The position numbers and the translations under genes are program-made. Shown here one piece after another: positions 41,987-54,400 of a stretch of 64,000 nt of DNA. The DNA comes from Nemania diffusa (lineage: Eukaryota; Ascomycota; Sordariomycetes; Xylariales; Xylariaceae), in contig JBBPUQ010000012.1 of NCBI GenBank assembly GCA_038501195.1, forward strand, positions 156,761-220,760, written 5' to 3'. The notes under the pieces were generated by a model. It did not search any database and was not told the DNA's origin. It was given only the letters and a program-made list of their open reading frames with translations. Each line of letters opens with the position of its first letter. Positions within the stretch are counted from its first letter, which is position 1.

Positions 41987-42469
41987 TTATATTGGCTTGT
42001 TAAGTCTATATACATTATTTCATTTATATTTATATATTGTTCAAGCGTGTTTAAAATCTTCAGAATGTGTTTTTAATATAGATTGACCTTGCTTGTTTAT
42101 TCTAAAAGAATTAGCATTAGTAATACCTTTCTTATGATAATCAATAATGGTATTTCTAATATTTTTAAGTAAAGTCTCAGCTCGGGCTAATTCAGGGCTA
42201 TTGTAATAAGCATCTACTGTGTCATGTAATTGATGGTAATAAAGCGAGGTTCTTAATTCTTCTGTATCGTGCAATCTTAGTTGTTTAATAGGAGTAGTTC
42301 AGCTATTCTTTAATCCCTCACATAATTCGCTATGCATGCCCTGAAGTTGTAGTAATTTAGTATGATCAGATAAATTACTATCATTGCAGAATAAATCTAA
42401 AGAAAGCTCAAACTCTCTTGTTTGTGCGCCTAGGTCATTTAAAAGGTTTATGAAATCCAGTATGTCCAT
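41987..42469 (-). CDS. ORF E, unknown function
   Basis: 160 residues from the ATG at 42469, starting MDILDFINLLNDLGAQTREF. Mostly alpha-helical in appearance, with LQLQGMHSELCEGLKNSW and NSPELARAETLLKNIRNTII; in-frame TGA (42041-42043 and one upstream) are Trp. No membrane segment and no recognised domain. Lies between tRNA-Ser and a tRNA fragment, upstream of D' and C', so it may belong to the same accessory module. Confidence 0.5.
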
Positions 42470-42559
42470 GTAGAAATTTTCAAAATTTTTATGTTATCTT
42501 AATACATAGTATATAATTTAAAACTAAAATGAATTGTACAGTGATGAGGGTAAACCCTC

Positions 42560-42633
42560 ATCACTATAAATTTTTTGCAAGTGTAATATAATCCCTAAAG
42601 GGTTGCTCTACCATTGAGCTAATCTCTATGAAA
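42560..42633 (-). pseudogene. tRNA-Val-like 5' part, 3' side lost
   Basis: AGAGATTAGCTCAATGGTA and the D arm match the Val-type tRNAs; after CCCTTTAGGG the sequence no longer pairs. Confidence 0.5.
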
Positions 42634-42660
42634 TATAAAATTAGTAAAGTAACTTATATG

Positions 42661-42735
42661 TAAGAAATAAGAGAATTGAACTCCCGACAATCTGTGTGTT
42701 AAACAGCCGCCGCTCTACCATTGAGCTAATAATCT
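42661..42735 (-). pseudogene. tRNA-Val-like with anticodon AAC, mispaired acceptor
   Basis: Anticodon stem and loop (CTGT-TTAACAC-ACAG) and the rest match 56438-56512, but the 5' acceptor is AGAGATT-like instead of AAGAAAT, so it does not pair with ATTTCTT. Looks like a chimera of two tRNAs. Confidence 0.5.
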
Positions 42736-42779
42736 CTATTATATTTCTAATCATTAAGAACTTATTTATGTAAAATAAC

Positions 42780-42860
42780 GTAGTTCCGGCCGCCTGCAAA
42801 ATTAATTAATATATTAATTAATTTTATCCTTTAAGGCGGCTGGAACCTGTGGGACCTCCC
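42780..42860. repeat. Dispersed palindromic element, copy 4
   Basis: Nearly identical to 39155-39226 (GTTCCGGCCGCCTGC ... GGCGGCTGGAACCTGTGG). Confidence 0.85.
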
Positions 42861-42904
42861 TAAAAAATATATTTGGTTCTTTTTTATAATGCTTCGCTGC
42901 CGCA

Positions 42905-43076
42905 CCTCGCCGGGAGATAAGAGAATAGAACTCTTAACCTTCCGTATGTTAAACAGCTACTCTAAATGATTTAAACGTTCTTCATAAGATCTACTTTTAT
43001 TCATATTACTTCTTATAAATGATTTATACTAAAAACAGGTCCTTTAAATTAAACCGCTCACACAATTCTCTTATAA
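42905..43076 (-). pseudogene. tRNA fragments (Val-like 3' half; Ser 5' half)
   Basis: 42905-42960 repeats the 3' half of the Val-like tRNA (CTGTTTAACATACGG). 43030-43076 repeats the first 35 nt or so of tRNA-Ser (AGAGAATTGTGTGAGCGG). Between them is a short piece identical to the rnl intron ORF region at about 21420-21460 (ACGTTCTTCATAAGATC). Confidence 0.55.
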
Positions 43077-43312
43077 AGATAATAAATATTTTATTATCTT
43101 TATTTGCAGCAAACTAAAAACTACAGTAATAAACAAAGAATAATTTAAGCAATTTAAGATAAAAAAGCTAAGAAGTATACCGCTAAAAAGAGCTCCTTAT
43201 AAAAAGTACAAAAATGTATTTTTGCGCCGCTGTAAATAACGCAGCGTCAAAAAAAAAATATAGGTTTCTTAAATTAAGATATGCAAAACTATATAATTTA
43301 AATCTATAATTT

Positions 43313-43384
43313 TAATTCTTTCAAGACTTGAACTTGAATATCATTCTTATCAAAAATGCATTTTACCTGTTAAATTAAAGAATC
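43313..43384 (-). tRNA. trnI: tRNA-Ile (GAT)
   Basis: Acceptor GATTCTT/AAGAATT, D stem ATTT/AAAT, anticodon stem CATTT/GAATG with loop TTGATAA, T arm TCAAG-TTCAAGT-CTTGA. Confidence 0.85.
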
Positions 43385-43944
43385 TAATAAAAGAATATTA
43401 GCCATATTAATACGACATACTTCTCCTCAAATTAAATCCGTGCAATTTATATACTATTACATAACGATGAACCTGATTGAGCCCCCCCCCCCCCTCCCCT
43501 AATTATTGCAGATCCTTTATACCCTTTCCCTGCGAAGTATACCCTTGGAAAACTTTACAAATTAGTATGCTTTGCTATTTTGCATTCAAGCTTGAAGATC
43601 TAAATATATAGGTAAAATATAGCTTGTGCGTATGCAACCCGCCACCATACCTCAAATAAGTCGCCGAGTATCGACTCTTAAGCTACGGACAAAATTTATG
43701 CCGAAACTGCCTAAGGAGGAGATTCACTTATTCTACACTAACTAGATACTTAATTATTTTATTATAATCCACGGTAAACTTCGATCATTAAAAAAACTCG
43801 CTAGTAATCGTGATTACTTTATTCCAGGGGGGGGGGGGTGCGGCAGCTAAGCTGCCGCACCCCACTGGAGTATCAAGATAAATATGGGACAAAGTATATT
43901 AGGATAGCCGCCGCCTCAAACCAAATTTAAAATTAAATTAACAT
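43385..43944. other. Intergenic stretch downstream of cox3
   Basis: No gene seen. It contains a C12 run (about 43482-43493), a G11 run (about 43828-43838) and a GC hairpin GTGCGGCAGC/GCTGCCGCAC flanked by CCAG and CTGG (43826-43868), related to the dispersed palindromes. Confidence 0.5.
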
Positions 43945-44001
43945 TTAAGATCCCCAGTAGTAAACAGAAACATACAAAAAAAGTCATACCACATCAACAA
44001 A
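43945..44001 (-). pseudogene. Displaced second copy of the cox3 3' end
   Basis: Encodes [18 protein letters not shown] plus stop, the same 19 codons as the last cox3 exon at 45374-45430 but with several silent changes. It lies about 40 nt beyond the endonuclease cassette and is not joined to cox3. The parsimonious reading is that this is the original 3' end, pushed downstream by the cassette. Confidence 0.75.
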
Positions 44002-44080
44002 ATAAATCCGTAAAATAAGCAAACAATATAAAACCTGGAACCATTGACGACATTAATGCTTTAGGCATTCTACCTTGATC

Positions 44081-45335
44081 TTAACTTTCATAATTATCAT
44101 CATATTTAACCAGAACCTTTTTTTCCTCAAAGAGAAAGGATTTACCGTCTTTTAATCTAGCGTAAACAAAAGTACGTGATACGCCTAAATGTTTAGCACA
44201 ATCACTAATAGAATAAAAAGTTTTAATAACCCCTCCTTTTTCTTCTAGTAAATGTACGATCGTTTGTTTTCCTACACCAACTAACTTATTTGATGATTTT
44301 ATGATTTTACGACCATCTTTAATCTCGAAGTTAGAAGGACCATTTAACATTTTAGTTATATCTATCAACAATTGATTCCTGTCAACGGTTGGTTTACCAG
44401 ACGTAGACAATCGATTATTATTCATTTGGCTAACCAGAAGGTTTAATAATTTTATCCCTTCTTCTTGATGGTGTTGACCTCTTTCTTTAAGCTTATATAT
44501 AAGTACTCAATCTTTAAAATCTAATGCCTTTTTAGAATACCAAACCATAGAATTAAAAAAATCTATAAGAGTATCTCCGATAAAATCCATACGGGTGATA
44601 ACTAGTTGGATAGTTTGTTTATGATTAGCACCTTTAGGAGTGTAAAGGGACTTCTTCACAACATCCGATCCGTATTTATCAGCACCAGTTAGATTATTAA
44701 AGAAGTCTTTTATAGAATTCATTAAAGTTTCATCCTTAGAAGTTTGGCTTACAGCAAATGCTAATTCGAATTTACCGGAGGCTATTCGTACGGAAAATGA
44801 ACCCTCCCCTTCCACAAACCCAAGTAATCAGTATGGAGTTATTACCGGTTTATGCGATTCGGGCATTGTAAAATCAACCCTTTTCGAATTCATACCATTT
44901 TTAATCTTAGCTATTTCTTGTAATGTACTTTCAGATCTATTTTCTGTTTTTGTATATAACTCGAAAGCTCTTTTAAAGCTTAAAAAATTAAGATGTTTAG
45001 TAGAGTTAAGGGGGTATTTAGAAAAAATTTCGATTATTACTTTTATTTCATTTAAAGTGGATATAAGGAAAGTAGTAGACTTTAGATCTGAAGTATATAC
45101 CTTACCAATACCTAATTTTTTTTTCGATAAATTCTAGAAGCGGTCTATCATCAGAATGTAAATGTATTTCGTATCTAAAACTGCAAACTGTTAAAGATTT
45201 CATATTAATATAAAAATGGCCCTCTCCGTCTGTAAATCCCCGAAATCAGTCAATAAATTTATCTTTATCGCCTAAGGATTCTGATCTTATGAAAGTCTGC
45301 GAAGAGACTTGTTTTCTATGTAGAGAATTAATCAT
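44081..45335 (-). pseudogene. LAGLIDADG endonuclease cassette after cox3, frameshifted at an A run
   Basis: The ATG at 45335 starts MINSLHRKQVSSQTFIRSES. First motif WFRGFTDGEGHFYINM; second WLLGFVEGEGSFSVRI at about 44800-44815; C-terminal NUMOD1-like tail SISDCAKHLGVSRTFVYARL ending 44081. The frames join only if the A9 run at about 45118-45126 is one base shorter. Everything else is conserved. It is not inside an intron: it lies between the cox3 stop and the displaced cox3 3' end. Confidence 0.75.
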
Positions 45336-45373
45336 TCTATTATATTTATAAGATGATATTTCCGAGTTAACAG

Positions 45374-45430
45374 TTAAGAACCTCAGTAATAAACAGAAAC
45401 GTACAAAAAAAGTCAGACTACATCCACAAA
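45374..45430 (-). CDS. cox3: cox3 exon 6
   Basis: Nineteen codons, [18 protein letters not shown] and TAA. Preceded by G, the last base of intron 5. Confidence 0.85.
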
Positions 45431-48400
45431 CAAACTTAAGTATCTATAATATTAAAGTAAAGAGAAACTTTATCCTAAGTTCCGACTGTACATTCGCGAG
45501 CATTTCAGCTCTACGTAGGTGAACCAGTCTGTAGCGATGTATTTAACCACCGACGGTCTTCTACAGTAGCTGTCATTAACCGTTTTCACCTTATTAAATC
45601 ATTTAATAATTATTGTGTTTCGTTAAATCGTTACCACAAAATTCTGTTATAATAGGCTACGCTTTCGTATATATTACGAAGAAGGCTATTTCACCATGTA
45701 GCTTTATAACAATAAACGATTAAGTGGGATTCCTTACTACGTAGGAGGGAATTAGAAGCTACCCACGACACCTTACTTTTTTTTTTTTGATGTCAGTATA
45801 AAATTGATGCCTCGAATCCCAAATGGTGGTTATCAGTTAAATGATATCTATATATTCTTCATAAAGCCGTACCTATAAAAATTGTCCCTATCAACACGTG
45901 TACAAAATTATTAATCAATATTTTTCAATATTGTTTAGACTATGTCATCAATGTTAGTGCTCATAAACAAATTTTTTTAGAATTAATCTTATAACAATTA
46001 TAATTAATTATACTATTTAAATATATTAAAAATACGTTTGCTTCCTTAATAAAATAAGCCGAGGGATACGGACACCTAGCATATTGCTAAGGCTAGGTGA
46101 GAAGCAGCAAAGATATATAAAAACAATTTATTTATAATTAACATGAAAAGGTTTACGTCATTTTATTTATTTTACTATATTCTCATTATATATAATATAG
46201 TAAAATAAATTTAAATATTTATTAACTAGTCGTTGAACCTTTTAATGTATAAATATATTATACATTAACTCGGCAGCAAATTATCTTGATTTTTTATTCA
46301 AAGCCTGATAGAGGGCGCCGTCAACTTAAGGTTTAAATAAAGACTTTTTTGCTATTTACTTTTTTTTTATTCAATTTTCATTATAACTTAAAAACGCTTT
46401 ATCAGTAAATAATTAGATTAAGATTTATAAATAAAGAAATACCCTTTATAAGATTTTCCTGAAGTTAAATATTTTTTTATGGTTACTCTAGATATATTAA
46501 GACTTTGAGCACATTCTGTCATACTACTATAATTAGATTCACTATTTTTATTAGTATCTATTACAATTATTGAAGAAGACTCACTTACTAATTTATTAGT
46601 ACCTCTAATATATCTCAATCCCTGTTTTATTTCATAAGGACTGTCTATTAAATAAATTTTAGAGAATAAATCATTAATAAAAGAGATAGATATGTGTTCT
46701 TTAGTGTCGGATCCCTCATAAGTAGATAGTCTATGTTTGTTAATTATGGATTTTATTAAATCAAATATATATTTACCTTCTAGTGTAGTATGATAACCTT
46801 TGTAATATAAATCTATTAGATTTTTTCATAGTATAAAATCTTGAGCCTTTAAAGTTTTTAATAAAACATGACCATTATCTTGCATTAAAGGTATTAAATT
46901 ATTTAAAAGATAACTAATTTTATTTATTTCTAAAACTATAGTTGGATTACTATTATCTCTATAAACTCTAGGTGTAGTTAATAAAACATTACCTACTACT
47001 AAAAATTCTTTTATTTTATTATATAATTCTAATTCTTTAATATGACTCTCTAACTTAAACCTAGGGACATATTTATTTGTTGAAAATGAACCTTCTGCAT
47101 CTATAAATCCAATTAATCAATACTTAGTTATATGTATTTTGGATTGTATAGAACTAGGAATTCATTTACCTGACATTTCACTCATTTCTTTTTTTAACTT
47201 AATTATTGTAGATTTACCTTCTACTGTCAAATGACTTTTATCTTTAGTTAATAATACTGCTTTTTTAAATACTTCAAAATAATGGTATTTAGAACTATTA
47301 AGATTAACATAATTGAAAATAGGTATTATAATATATAATAATGAATTTAGATCATTAACAAAATAATTAACTTTATTTCCAGATTTAGATATATGTCCAC
47401 ACCTTATATTTTTTTGAATATATTCTAATGTATTTAAATCATCCTTATGAAGACCTATTTGAAATGTAAATTGAGCAGATTTATATGTAGTATCATTTAA
47501 ATTACTAAGTCTAATATGAAAATTACCTTCTCCATCTACAAATCCTACAAATCATTCTATAAATTCTCTGCGTAGCACTAAATAAAAAGAATTTCTTTCT
47601 GGTATATTAATCTCTAATTTATCTGAGGAAGTGTTTGTGTTTTTATGGTTATAAAAAAAAAGGGGACTACTAATCAATCCGTCGTTAAATATTTATCATG
47701 CCGCAAGCTCTGACTTAATAATAGTCTAAACAATATTAATCAATATTTAAAGAAAATAAGCTGACGATTATTTATAATAATAATGTCCAACTAGTATTTC
47801 TTTATTCAGTTATTTTCATAACTGATTAGACTATATCATCTAGACATATGCAATATATTGTCTAGTAAAATTTATATTATAGTTTTATACTATAATGTTA
47901 GTAGTGTTGAACCTTTAATTAAAATTATTTTATGTAATAATTTAGAATTATTTGGCTGCATATCATCTTTTTTTTTTTAGTCCCTCCTTGCTATAGTAGC
48001 GGAGTATTTTTTTTTCTTTTTGTCATAAAAAAAGGAAAATAGAAAAAAATATCTATGCAATTAAATTTATTTGCTGTTAAATTTTTTGAATATTTATTAT
48101 AAATATTTATTTAAAATTAACAGGGCCTACATATTTGTATTTAAATTCTACCACTATTCATTCCAGATTTTAAAGATTTTATTTTTTTTACACCTTCAGG
48201 TGTTAAATGTTCTTTAGTTAACATAAGATTAGCAATTTTACAAAAATCCAGATAATCTAATTTTTTTATTCCTTGTAAAGGATATTTTTCAAAAAAGGGT
48301 ATTATTTTATTTTGGAGATAATCAAATTTATATATAACAAATGTAGCAGTAGTAAGTCTCGTACGGACTTTTTCAATTATTCCTCCCCCAAAATAATCCA

Positions 48401-51400
48401 TTATTTTTAATAATTTCTCATCTATTATATGTTGAGAAATAGAAAATGATAAAATAATTTGATAACCTGATATAGTTTTAGATTGTAGAATTTTTACATA
48501 AAAACAGCCTTCTCCATCCGTAAAACCAGCTAATCAATTAGGATGAAAATTATTATATTCCACCATAGGACGTCCTACGGGTAATACAGTAGGAAATTGA
48601 GTCTTTAGATAATCAGATAATCCTGAATTCATTGACGCTTTTAAAGCCATAATTTTATAAACTCCCTCGATATCTAAATGCAATTTAGAATATATTAAAT
48701 TAACAGCTTCTTTAAATAAAATATAATCTGCTCTTTTTTGAGTCACTAATGGATATTTATCGAAATGAGGTATGATAATATTAAAAAGATCCTTAACAGA
48801 TTGGACACTATAAGTTACTGCGTTTCTATCTAAACGTTCGCTTACTATACCTACACCAAAAAAATTTCTTATTTTTCTTAATAATATCACATCTCTACTG
48901 TGTAATTCTATTTTAAAATCAGGTATTACTCTCAATCCTAATTTAGCCCGAATAGTACTTTTTTTTGAAGTCTTTAAACTAAAACTACTTTCAGCATCAC
49001 AAAATCCTGTAACTCAATTTGGACATAATTCTAAATTTTCCTCCGCTTTAGCGGTAGAATAAAACCTTTTATTAATAAAATTTTTATTAGGTTTAAGATT
49101 TCTTGAATGAATAGTGATATTTCTTTTTAATAATATAGCCAAGCCGTGGAAGCCGGTACTAAAATAAAAACATGTACCAAAAATACCGTCACTAATAGTA
49201 AATGAGGATATACTATACTCTACTCCTTGAAAGCAAGTAAATATAATTGCTAATAGAACTGTCGCAATAGTACCATATAAAGCACCTTGTCTTTCCCCTG
49301 ATATAAGAGAATGATGGGCATAAGTAATAGTAGCTCCACTTGAAAGTAAGATTACCGTATTTAATAAAGGAAGTTCAAAGGGATTAACCGGCGTGATACC
49401 CAAAGGTGGTCAAGCTCCGGCCAATTCAATTGTAGGTGTCAAAGCACTCATTGAATTTATTACTATATAAGCAAAAAAAAAATTTGTTTTTGGTTTTAAA
49501 TTTATGCACTATTACGTTATGTAACCTTTAATATTTTCTATTTTTATTCATTCTTCCTTTTATTTTTTTTACTTCATCCAACCCTTCTCTAGTTAGATGT
49601 GTTTTATCTTTAATTATTAAGGCCGCTTTTTTGAAATCCTCAAATTCCTTGGACTTTATACCTTGTAATTTAAATTCTTCAAAAATAGGAAGAATTTTCC
49701 CATAAACATCTGAAAACTTTTCGACTATAATTTCCCCATAACCAGGCTTAGTTATGTATCTACCACAACCTAGAGTACAAATTATACTTTCTAATAAATC
49801 TTTATCTCTTAAATGTTGAGTTAAAATAAACCTTAATCAAACTGTTTCCCCTAATTTGGACAACAATGATTTTTTTAATGCTATAAAAAAACACCCCTCT
49901 GCGTCAGTAAAACCAGCTAATCAATGTAAACTTTTTATTTTTTTATCGTAAGCTTTTGGTTTTAAAGCAGGAACTATATTGGGGAAACTTAAGCTTAATT
50001 TATCCGATAATTCTTCACTATTTAATGACGCTTTAATAGAGATAATCCGATTTAAACCTTCTAGACTTAAATGTTTTTTATCTTTAATTAGCTCTACTAC
50101 TTCCTTAAATAGTAGAAAATCTAATTGTTTATAAGTTAATAAAGAGAATTTATTAAAATGGTTAATAATAACATTTAAATCATTAATAGCTGATACTCTA
50201 TATTGTACAGATTCTTCTCCTAATTTTGTAATATTACCTACATTAAAAAATAACTTTATTTCTTCTAATAAAGCAATATCTTTTATATGCACACCCACCT
50301 TAAAGGTGGCTTTTACTCTAAAATTAGTATTATATTTAGAATCTGGACTTACACTCACAAAAAAACAACCCTCTCCATCAGTAAACCCGCTAACATAGTA
50401 AGGATTTAACTTAGAAGACGTAGCATAGCTAGAATACCGGACTTTAGAAGAATAAAAATAGTTAAAACTTTGATTAAATACATAATTATTATACATAAAT
50501 ACCAAGTTTCCTTGGCACTTAGAGTACACCTTACCATATCTAGATGATATAGAGAAACCGTCTACTCGTTGCTCTTTTACAGATATGAGACTATCTGACT
50601 TAGATCCGCGATCACCCATTCATTGGTTTATACCAATAATCTCTAATGATGTTACTATACCTTTAATCCTTAATAAAGCCACTTTAAAAGTTTCCTTAAA
50701 AAGCTTAGTTATTAGAGCTTTAGGACTTCCCCGAAGTTTGGTTTCTATTCACAATGCTCTATGAAAAAACGCTCAGAAAATCGCCATAAAAAATAAAGCT
50801 TCAGATACTATAAATAAAAGAACACCTAGATTTAACCCTTTTTGCACAGCCAAAGTGTGATTTCCTAAAAAAGTCAATAAATGACGGTTAACATTAGCCT
50901 ATCTATCGTCTGTCTTTTTTATATTGTCTTGTATTGAATACTAAAGACCCGGCTTTCCGTATACCCCTTTCCGCCGCTTAGCGCTTCGCACAAAAAGGAA
51001 AAACAGATTAGACAGATAAAAGCTAAAGAGTACCAACCTAAAAATTTAAACACTGACAGTTAAATATTACTAACTATAAAAATCGGTTAAATGATCTCAA
51101 TTGTAATATGTACGATTTTTGTTCATAGAACTTTTTATAGCTCTTATTTCAAGTATCTCATCCTTAGTTAAACGTTTACCTAAATAAGATAAACCTTTAA
51201 AAAAAGCTAAATAGTTGAGATGTTTACTAGACATTAAAGGGAATATACTTAAATAGGTAGTTATAATATAATGTTTACGATCAGATTGAGCAAAAAAACT
51301 AATTGTATTAGCTGACCCTCTTGATACCGAAGCTTTCTCTACTTTGTGTAATAAATTAACCTGGAAAAATTCGGCTACCTTTGTCATAAAAGGTACATTA

Positions 51401-54400
51401 GATTCCTTCGTTACTCTATTAAGCTCACTTTGGTTAACAGAAAATACACATTGTACTCTTCCCCGAGTTTGATGTTCATCCGATCCGTAACTACCTGTTA
51501 ATTTTATAGAGAAATGGCCATCTGTATCGATGAATCCTGCTAATCATGCATTAGAATCTAAACTACTTGAATCTAACGATAATTTAATAATATTAGCATT
51601 ACGCCACTTATTAAGATTGTCTATTGCTTTATACAGAGCTTGAATCTTTGGAGTACGAAATTTTCCATTAACAAGATTAATCAAACTTATAATTGCATCG
51701 GCATTAGTTATACTATATCTACCTACAACTCCATTTTCCTTTTTATCTATATTGATAGACCCTGTATTAAGAATTTGTTGCAATCTTTCATACATAGGTA
51801 CTTCTCTTTCAGAAAAAGTAAAAACTATTTTCGGAGAAATCTTTTCCCTTTCCCCTTTTCTCAAAATTATTGACCCGTCACCTTCTATTAAACCAGCTAG
51901 GTAGAATCCTAATTGATTAGAAACACTAGTATGAAGTTTTCTAGTTGAAGGTGTAACCAAATTCACCCTAAAAATGTCTTTAGGTGAATAATTTCCTGTC
52001 ACTCTTGTGAATAGTAATTTATTAGAAAGCCGGTCGTTTTGTAAAGATAATCTAAGATTAAAATAAGTTAGCATAAAACGTGGTTTATTTTTTGTGTGGT
52101 TACCTAAAAAAGTCAATATGTTAATAATATATCACTATATTAATCGGACTATATCTTATTTAATGGGTTAAAAAAAAAATAACGCATAAAATTTTTACGT
52201 GTAGTCTCTGAAGATCCTAGAGGGATAATTATACGTCCTTTGGTTTCCTGCTGATTGTCTTATATTATAAGATTTTCCAGCAAATAGTAAAATTTTAAGA
52301 GAGCACTTTATAATACATATCTTTAATTTTTTTTTTCTAAATTTTACTAACTTGTGTAGCGTAGCCGCCGCCTAATATCGGTTAACTAAAAAAAAATAAA
52401 GCAACTAAATTTGTGTAGCCTGAGGCTCAGCCTGAGCCTCCGCGTATAAACCTATTAAAGATCTAATCTCTAATCTCCCTTTTTTAGTAAGATGCTCTTT
52501 GGATATTATCATATAGTAAACAGTACTTCATTTATTATAATTATATCATTTTTCACCTAATAAAGGATATTTTTCAAAATAATTTATAAGTAACTTGGTA
52601 TTTTCTATAGATGTTACAGACAAAGATAATACCTCTGAATGTGATTTATTACTATTATAACTTTTAACATTACATCTTAAAAACGAGGCTAAATTTTCCA
52701 TAAAAGGTAACATATCTGAAGATGTAGGCTTATCATATGCACGTTGATCTAATCTAAATTTTAAACTTACACTTTCACTTACAGATCTTTTACGAGTATC
52801 TGATTTAGGTTTACTTTCCACATATTTAATACCAAAATGCCCATCTGCTTCTGTAAAACCTGTAAGTCAACTATTATCTCCAAAATCAGAAGTATCTAAT
52901 AAACTTTCTGCTATATTTAAGGAATATTTAAGATTTAATCCTTTAATCAAATCATTAAATCTTTTATTTTTAGGTGTTCTTAGTTTACCATGCATTAAGC
53001 TAATACAAAGGAGAATTCCTTCTTTATCTCCTATAATATAACGAAGTGTATTAGTTCCTGAAGTTTGAAAACGACCTACACCCCCTAATTCTGACTGAAG
53101 AAAAACATACATACCTACATTATTAACATGTGTAGTAAACACTATTCTAGGATTAAGTATTCTATTCATTGTTGTAGCTCCTAAACCAGGAATAGATATA
53201 GATCCATCACCCTCTAAAAGACCTGCTAAGTAATAACCTAAACTATTTTTATCCTTTTTATAAAGGAAAGCTTCAGATTCCCCTGTACGGTTTAAGTTAA
53301 AATTTGAATTATAAGTACTTAAAGCTTGTTTTACTTCTTCAATAGGAAGAGCTTTAGCTGTATTTAGAGAAAAAAAATTAAAAATAGCTTGTATTAACCG
53401 TAATGGCCGGTACCCTCAGTTATAATATGTGGAGTAAAAAGTTCAGCATGCTTACTAAAGTCCTCCCCGAACCGGACGAGATGGTCACCCATCATCACGG
53501 CTCTCCAATTCCGCGTATACTAGCTATGTTATCGGAGTTCTAATCTGTCCAACTTTCTGTATCTGTTGGGCTATTCTTAATTAAGTTCATCAGACCGTGT
53601 CTGTGAGCCATTCTGGGATGTACACGACATAGTGGTACTTGCGTTCTGTTTAGACTTCTCATCATCTCCGAGTGCACTGTCATTCCCTTCAAGTACTTCA
53701 GACCCTTGATGTGGTGCATCTCTACGTTTTCGTTCGTCTTACACACCACGCATCTAGCATCTGTTAACCGTACTGTTCTAGTCATAAGTCAGTCCATCGA
53801 TCTGAGCGGATTCGCGTCACCCCTACTAGGAATATCTGCGAAGGTTACGGCAAAGGTAGGGTTGAACGACTTAGCTAATGGTGCTAGGTCGGGCGCAGGG
53901 ATCTCGTTATATTTGGAGTAGGGAATTCCCACTGTCTTGGTTACGATTGCCCTTCTTTTCGGAATACCGATGGATTGTAAGTATTCGTATATTCTCTCCT
54001 CTGTCTGACCGATAACTCTTTTGCTGTTTTTAACCGATTCGGATTTAATAGGGCGACCTAGATCACGGCCGGCTAGGGCAAATATCTTGGTCACACTGTT
54101 CGTACCGTATTTGGCGGCAAACATTTTGGCGATTGAAAACTTGATGATGTAGTTTCATCTTATTATCATTTGTCGTGAATTATTCGCTAGTTTATAATAG
54201 TTGGCTAGTCCGCGAAGAATGTATCCTACTTGAACGATAGTTCCATGTTGTGTATTGCTCATGTACTTGAAATTGGCTATCGGGTATCCACTCCGTTGAC
54301 AGAAACCTTTTTCGAACAGACGTTTCTTAACTTTTTCCGCATCCACTTTGAAATAGATACTACCTGTCGTCCTACGAATTACCTTTCTCAGCTTACCCCC

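Larger units (their letters stand above)
45903..49141 (-). mobile_element. cox3 intron 4, composite group I insertion with two endonuclease genes
   Basis: 3239 nt at one site. Two separate R/S-type core sets are seen: about 47820-47910 and about 45930-46250, each following its own ORF. No cox3 coding sequence lies between, so either two introns stand in tandem or one is nested in the other. Confidence 0.6.
50875..53411 (-). mobile_element. cox3 intron 2, two intron-like units in tandem
   Basis: 2537 nt holding two related LAGLIDADG genes. At 52114-52100 the end of the first unit is followed by a second copy of the exon 3 start (coding TFLGNHT), preceded by the same ATATTG|ACTTTTTTAGG as the true 3' splice site at 50875. 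It looks like two introns of one site side by side with a sliver of exon between. Confidence 0.65.

Noticed and set aside
43400..43945. Possible small rRNA or RNase P RNA segment
   Set aside because: A few GC patches are present but no conserved landmark of rns or rnpB could be found.
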